Shown: piece after piece, positions 61,019 through 64,000 of the stretch
Layout of the letters: each line of letters begins with the position of its first letter
Numbering within the stretch: the stretch's first letter is position 1
Origin: JABDQA01 sp963759125
Lineage (GTDB): Bacteria > Desulfobacterota > Desulfobulbia > Desulfobulbales > Desulfocapsaceae
Reading direction: 5' to 3'
Length of the DNA: 64,000 nucleotides
Assembly (NCBI GenBank): GCA_963759125.1
Contig: CAVWXN010000005.1
Coordinates: 186,001 to 250,000 of the forward strand
The notes under the pieces: model-generated
What the model was told of the DNA's origin: nothing
What the model saw: the letters and a program-made list of their open reading frames with translations, nothing else
The model's database searches: none
Position numbers and translations under genes: made by a program

Positions 61019-62260
61019 TTATCTATTTATTGCTGAAAATAATTTGACCATTGCTGGCCAAATTAACATTAACAGTAACGCACATATATATACTTGCAGG
61101 GAAAAAAATAATTGTTCCCTGGTGTACTCGGCGGCAGCTACCAATAGAAGGCTCAAAATCCCAATGATGCAGCCGATAGTAATGGCAACGAACGAGAATC
61201 TCCTGCGGGATGAATGCAAATACGCTGAGGTAAAGCAACGAAAAGTGAGCAGTACCAGCCACAGCACGAGGGCACCACGATAGTATAGGGCAAGCCTGTC
61301 TTCACCTGCGAGACCTGACATCAGGAGAATACCGATGGTTAGAGAGAGCAGTATAGTGGCCAGACGATGGAGCGTTTTTTTTCCTTTGAACCTCGGAATA
61401 AATTCATGTTCGGCAAGATCGCCTGCAGTCTGGCCCATATAGAGAAACAGGCCGTTAACAGCTGCTGTTGCCCCGCAGATAACAACTACTCCCATTAGTA
61501 GCCGGCCGTTCTGCCCCATTATTGCTCTGGCTGCCTTGAGGTGGGGCAGTGACGACTCGATAAGGGAGCTAGACGGTACGTACGCCCTTGATACCGCTCC
61601 CCATAAAATGAACAGGGTAAATATGGTACAGACAGCCGCAACGGCTGGTATAATCTTGTTTTTCACCTGGGAATTGACGATGAGATCAAACCCAAGAAAG
61701 AGCAAAAGAGCTCCGGATGCGGCAGCCAGACTGGTAAGCTCACGTGCCTGAGTATTAATATTCGCGGCAGGTGAGGAAAACAGGCCGACAAAGAGCAAAA
61801 CAGAAAAACTTAACAGGGTACAGGTTATCAACAACAGTTGGAAATAAGCTGCCCATGATTTATCAATGATATTGAAGACAAGAATGAAACCAAGCAGAAG
61901 AAACGCAAATCCGAAGTTGGGAAACCAGTAGAGAAATATCTCATTAAAGGCAAAACCAGCGGTAACCAGGACGCTGGTTGCCACCAGCAGAGTCACTGAA
62001 AGTCGGGCTGAGACAACCAGGGCTGCTGCTGGAAATCTGCCGATAACCTTGGCCAACTGAGACAACTCATTTCCCTCTTCTGCCTGCCTTCCATGGTAAA
62101 ATATGCTATACGCACATATGCAGGCGACCACTGCAGCGGTCGCCACGGATAAAAAAAAGACTATCCCATTGTATCCAGCACTGTTGCCAAGCAGTACTAA
62201 GGTCTCAGGTGATAACATCACACCTAGGGGAATTGCGAGGGAATAAAGGAACAACTTCAT
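61019..62260 (-). CDS. APC-superfamily amino acid permease-like membrane protein
   Basis: 413 residues with about 12 hydrophobic segments. The start region (SPETLVLLGNSAGYNGIVFF) and the inner helices (GFAFNEIFLYWFPNFGFAFL, GALLLFLGFDLIVNSQVKNK) resemble amino-acid/polyamine permeases, but the usual GxGI...G motif of helix 1 is altered. The substrate is unknown. It stands 20 bases upstream of the rhodanese gene on the same strand, so the two may be co-transcribed. Confidence 0.65.
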   Translation of the reverse strand: MKLFLYSLAIPLGVMLSPETLVLLGNSAGYNGIVFFLSVATAAVVACICAYSIFYHGRQAEEGNELSQLAKVIGRFPAAALVVSARLSVTLLVATSVLVTAGFAFNEIFLYWFPNFGFAFLLLGFILVFNIIDKSWAAYFQLLLITCTLLSFSVLLFVGLFSSPAANINTQARELTSLAAASGALLLFLGFDLIVNSQVKNKIIPAVAAVCTIFTLFILWGAVSRAYVPSSSLIESSLPHLKAARAIMGQNGRLLMGVVVICGATAAVNGLFLYMGQTAGDLAEHEFIPRFKGKKTLHRLATILLSLTIGILLMSGLAGEDRLALYYRGALVLWLVLLTFRCFTSAYLHSSRRRFSFVAITIGCIIGILSLLLVAAAEYTREQLFFSLQVYICALLLMLIWPAMVKLFSAINR

Positions 62261-62382
62261 GGATCACAAGTCGACAATGTGGGCTGGCGATTTACCATTA
62301 CAGATGTGTATCATTGTCGATGAAGTAAAGAAGGGTACCAGTCGAATCTGGTCTCTACTTCTTAGTATCAACCCAGGTTAAT

Positions 62383-62634
62383 ATGGCTTTCAGAAAACTC
62401 TTTACTTACCTAATTCTATTAATTGGCAGTCTCTGCGTAATAGTTGGCTTGGCATTTTTGGCCATGTATCTTTATGGAGCAGTTATTGCCCGTTGGGGTG
62501 AGGCCGATCAATCATTACTGTTCTGGCATCTTCCCATTCTGTTTTTTGGTATCTTTTCAGTCATTGCTGGATTGGCCATGTCCTTTTGGGGAATAAATCG
62601 GGTTAGATTTGATGATACTCCCCAGGATCGCTGA
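62383..62634 (+). CDS. Small membrane protein, two helices
   Basis: 83 residues with hydrophobic segments at about 8-32 and 45-70. GVISLAG-type family not recognised. It is divergent from the permease gene. Confidence 0.5.
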   Translation: MAFRKLFTYLILLIGSLCVIVGLAFLAMYLYGAVIARWGEADQSLLFWHLPILFFGIFSVIAGLAMSFWGINRVRFDDTPQDR

Positions 62635-62946
62635 TCTCGGCACGACCGGAAGAATCTTCGAATCGAGTGCAAGCTGGAATTCCAGATCCACAGATTACTC
62701 CATTCGCAGCTGCACAAGTGCTCATCAAATATTTGTAATCTTTGGATTATCCGAGAAGACAGGGGTTTACAACGTAACCACTGCTTTTCCTACTGTGCGT
62801 CCAGACTCGATCTGGGGAGGTAAGCCCACTAATTGATGCAGGTGTTATTTTGGCTTGATTTGTGTTAGCCTTCAGGCCATAAATTAACAGAACGAGGATT
62901 TGATTAATCTTAGTCGTCTTCTAAAAATCAAAGAGAATAGAAAATT
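62635..62946. other. Intergenic region with a gene remnant
   Basis: 312 bases. It holds the tail of a quinone-oxidoreductase-like gene on the minus strand (62767-62841) and nothing else recognisable. Confidence 0.4.
62767..62841 (-). pseudogene. Tail of a zinc-type alcohol dehydrogenase/quinone oxidoreductase
   Basis: Twenty-four codons between two stops read HLHQLVGLPPQIESGRTVGK and AVVTL. ESGRTVGKAVVTL is the standard end of medium-chain quinone oxidoreductases. All upstream sequence is gone, so it is a relic. Confidence 0.5.
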
Positions 62947-63132
62947 ATGGCATTTAGAAAAAATTTTAAAGTATCGTGGTCAGAGGAAAATCAGGAATAC
63001 ATTGGATTATGCCAGGAGTTTCCCAAATTATTCAGCTGCGCTGAATCTCCAGTCAGTGCTTTGAAGGGCATTCGTAGTCTCGTTGATAAAGAAAACATCC
63101 GGCAAGATACTAAAGAGAAGATTATCTGTTAA
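62947..63132 (+). CDS. HicB-like antitoxin fold protein (orphan)
   Basis: 61 residues. FKVSWSEENQEYIGLCQEFP and SCAESPVSALKGIRSLV match the first part of HicB-type antitoxins (partial RNase H fold). The DNA-binding C-terminal part and a neighbouring hicA toxin gene are both absent. It may be an orphan or a single-domain regulator. Confidence 0.65.
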   Translation: MAFRKNFKVSWSEENQEYIGLCQEFPKLFSCAESPVSALKGIRSLVDKENIRQDTKEKIIC

Positions 63133-63312
63133 GATCCTTCTCTCCTTCCCTGAGTCTGCTTCTTATTATTGTTTCGATGGAGGATTTCCGAGTCTCGCAA
63201 CCGACTCCACGGTCCAGCAGCAGGGTTAAGATTCTGCCAGCAGCTATTTTCACTGGCAATCTCAGCTTTAAAGCTTACCGGCTTCCGGTCTAGCAGCGCC
63301 TTATCAGCATAC

Positions 63313-63855
63313 CTACCACAACTCCGGGTGGTTGAGAGAATCGACGCAAACTATTTCGCCAGATGGCTTTCCAATACTGCCTTCTTTGAGGCGGAGACCC
63401 TGCCATCCGAAGGGATAGTGCAGTTTATGCGGTGGCCTATAAGGTTCAGCAACATCGACTCGAAAACCAAACCTGCTGTAATATTCAGGGTCGCCATACA
63501 CAAAGATAATGTGGACACCCATTGTCGATAGTTGCTGCACACCTCTTTCTACTAGTTTTGAGCCAATCCTGCACTTCTGATAATCCGGCTTTACTGCCAG
63601 AGGCGCTAAAATATATCCCAGGAAGTTCTCATTGTTGTGGCTGGTCACGGGACTGAAGGCCACGTGGCCAACTACGACTCCATCGTTTTCAGCCACCAGG
63701 GATAGTACCCGGGGAACTGCTTTCTCGGTGAGCAGATTGACAGCCAACTCAGCAACAAGCTCTCTTTCGCTTGATTCGAAGGCAGACCAATGGACCTTGT
63801 AGACATTGTCCCGATCAAGGTTTGTCGCTGCTCTTATATGCATGCTTTGCTGCAA
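63313..63855 (-). CDS. GNAT-family N-acetyltransferase (YhbS-like)
   Basis: 180 residues; an internal ATG at 63843 is an equally good start. The GNAT fold is complete: VGHVAFSPVTSHNNENF, LAPLAVKPDYQKCRIGSKLV (acetyl-CoA loop R/Q-x-x-G-x-G/S), and GDPEYYSRFGFR near the end. YhbS-like enzymes acetylate small amines or proteins; the acceptor is unknown. Confidence 0.85.
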   Translation of the reverse strand: MQQSMHIRAATNLDRDNVYKVHWSAFESSERELVAELAVNLLTEKAVPRVLSLVAENDGVVVGHVAFSPVTSHNNENFLGYILAPLAVKPDYQKCRIGSKLVERGVQQLSTMGVHIIFVYGDPEYYSRFGFRVDVAEPYRPPHKLHYPFGWQGLRLKEGSIGKPSGEIVCVDSLNHPELW

Positions 63856-64000
63856 ACCATTGATAAAAATGACCGGTCCCCCTTGAGCCAGGTAATCAGG
63901 GCAGTGAAGATTGAGCCCTGCAAAACAATAACTCTGCCGGGATGGCAGTCAACCAAATGACCCGGCCGATCCTGAAAAACTTAAGGGAATGAAAGTGGGA

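Overview
The window most likely comes from a sulfate-reducing Desulfobacterota bacterium (former Deltaproteobacteria, Desulfobulbales-like). Supporting evidence is a stand-alone DsrC with both C-terminal cysteines, a fused CobA-HemD, a liv-type amino acid transporter, TRAP transporters, sigma54 promoters with their activator, and a probable selenoprotein. No CRISPR array, rRNA operon or intact prophage is visible. The placement is inferred from gene content.

1-28.7 kb is GC-richer core sequence: the end of an RND pump, livKHMGF, an ornithine cyclodeaminase-thrC-thrB group, an ABC-F ATPase, an M23 peptidase/bactofilin pair, dsrC, ppiD, an SNF2 helicase, a CULT (cereblon-like) protein beside cobA-hemD, adk, hom with a second putative homoserine kinase, a thioesterase and an initiator tRNA-Met. 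Four genes between 3.7 and 16.4 kb (livG, thrC, the cyclodeaminase gene and ppiD) carry seven apparent single-base frameshifts in total. They are either young pseudogenes or sequence errors.

28.9-45.7 kb is an AT-richer accessory block bracketed by two 53-bp inverted copies of one repeat (50/53 identical). It holds an IclR regulator with an amidohydrolase-2 decarboxylase-like enzyme and a TRAP transporter, then a nitrogen module: eukaryotic-type glutamine synthetase, winged-helix protein, GAF-ANTAR antiterminator, and a glutamate-synthase-like gene behind a textbook ANTAR twin-hexaloop leader and terminator. A KaiC-like/XRE/cupin fusion, an unidentified structured-RNA candidate and a zinc-ribbon cyclase-ATPase-TPR protein follow. 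The right edge has IS3 and tyrosine-recombinase remnants.

46-54.4 kb looks like one sigma54-controlled catabolic unit: alanine dehydrogenase, a divergent GAF/AAA+/Fis activator, and an opine-dehydrogenase plus TRAP operon with two binding proteins. Near-consensus -24/-12 promoters precede both ald and the opine-dehydrogenase operon. I read this as import and oxidation of an opine-like N-(carboxyalkyl) amino acid, with alanine feeding into pyruvate. A second recombinase remnant lies just beyond it.

55-64 kb holds an L,D-transpeptidase, secreted and small membrane proteins, a beta/gamma-crystallin protein, a periplasmic rhodanese with an in-frame TGA (Sec89) followed by a SECIS-like hairpin, an APC-type permease, an orphan HicB-like protein and an acetyltransferase.
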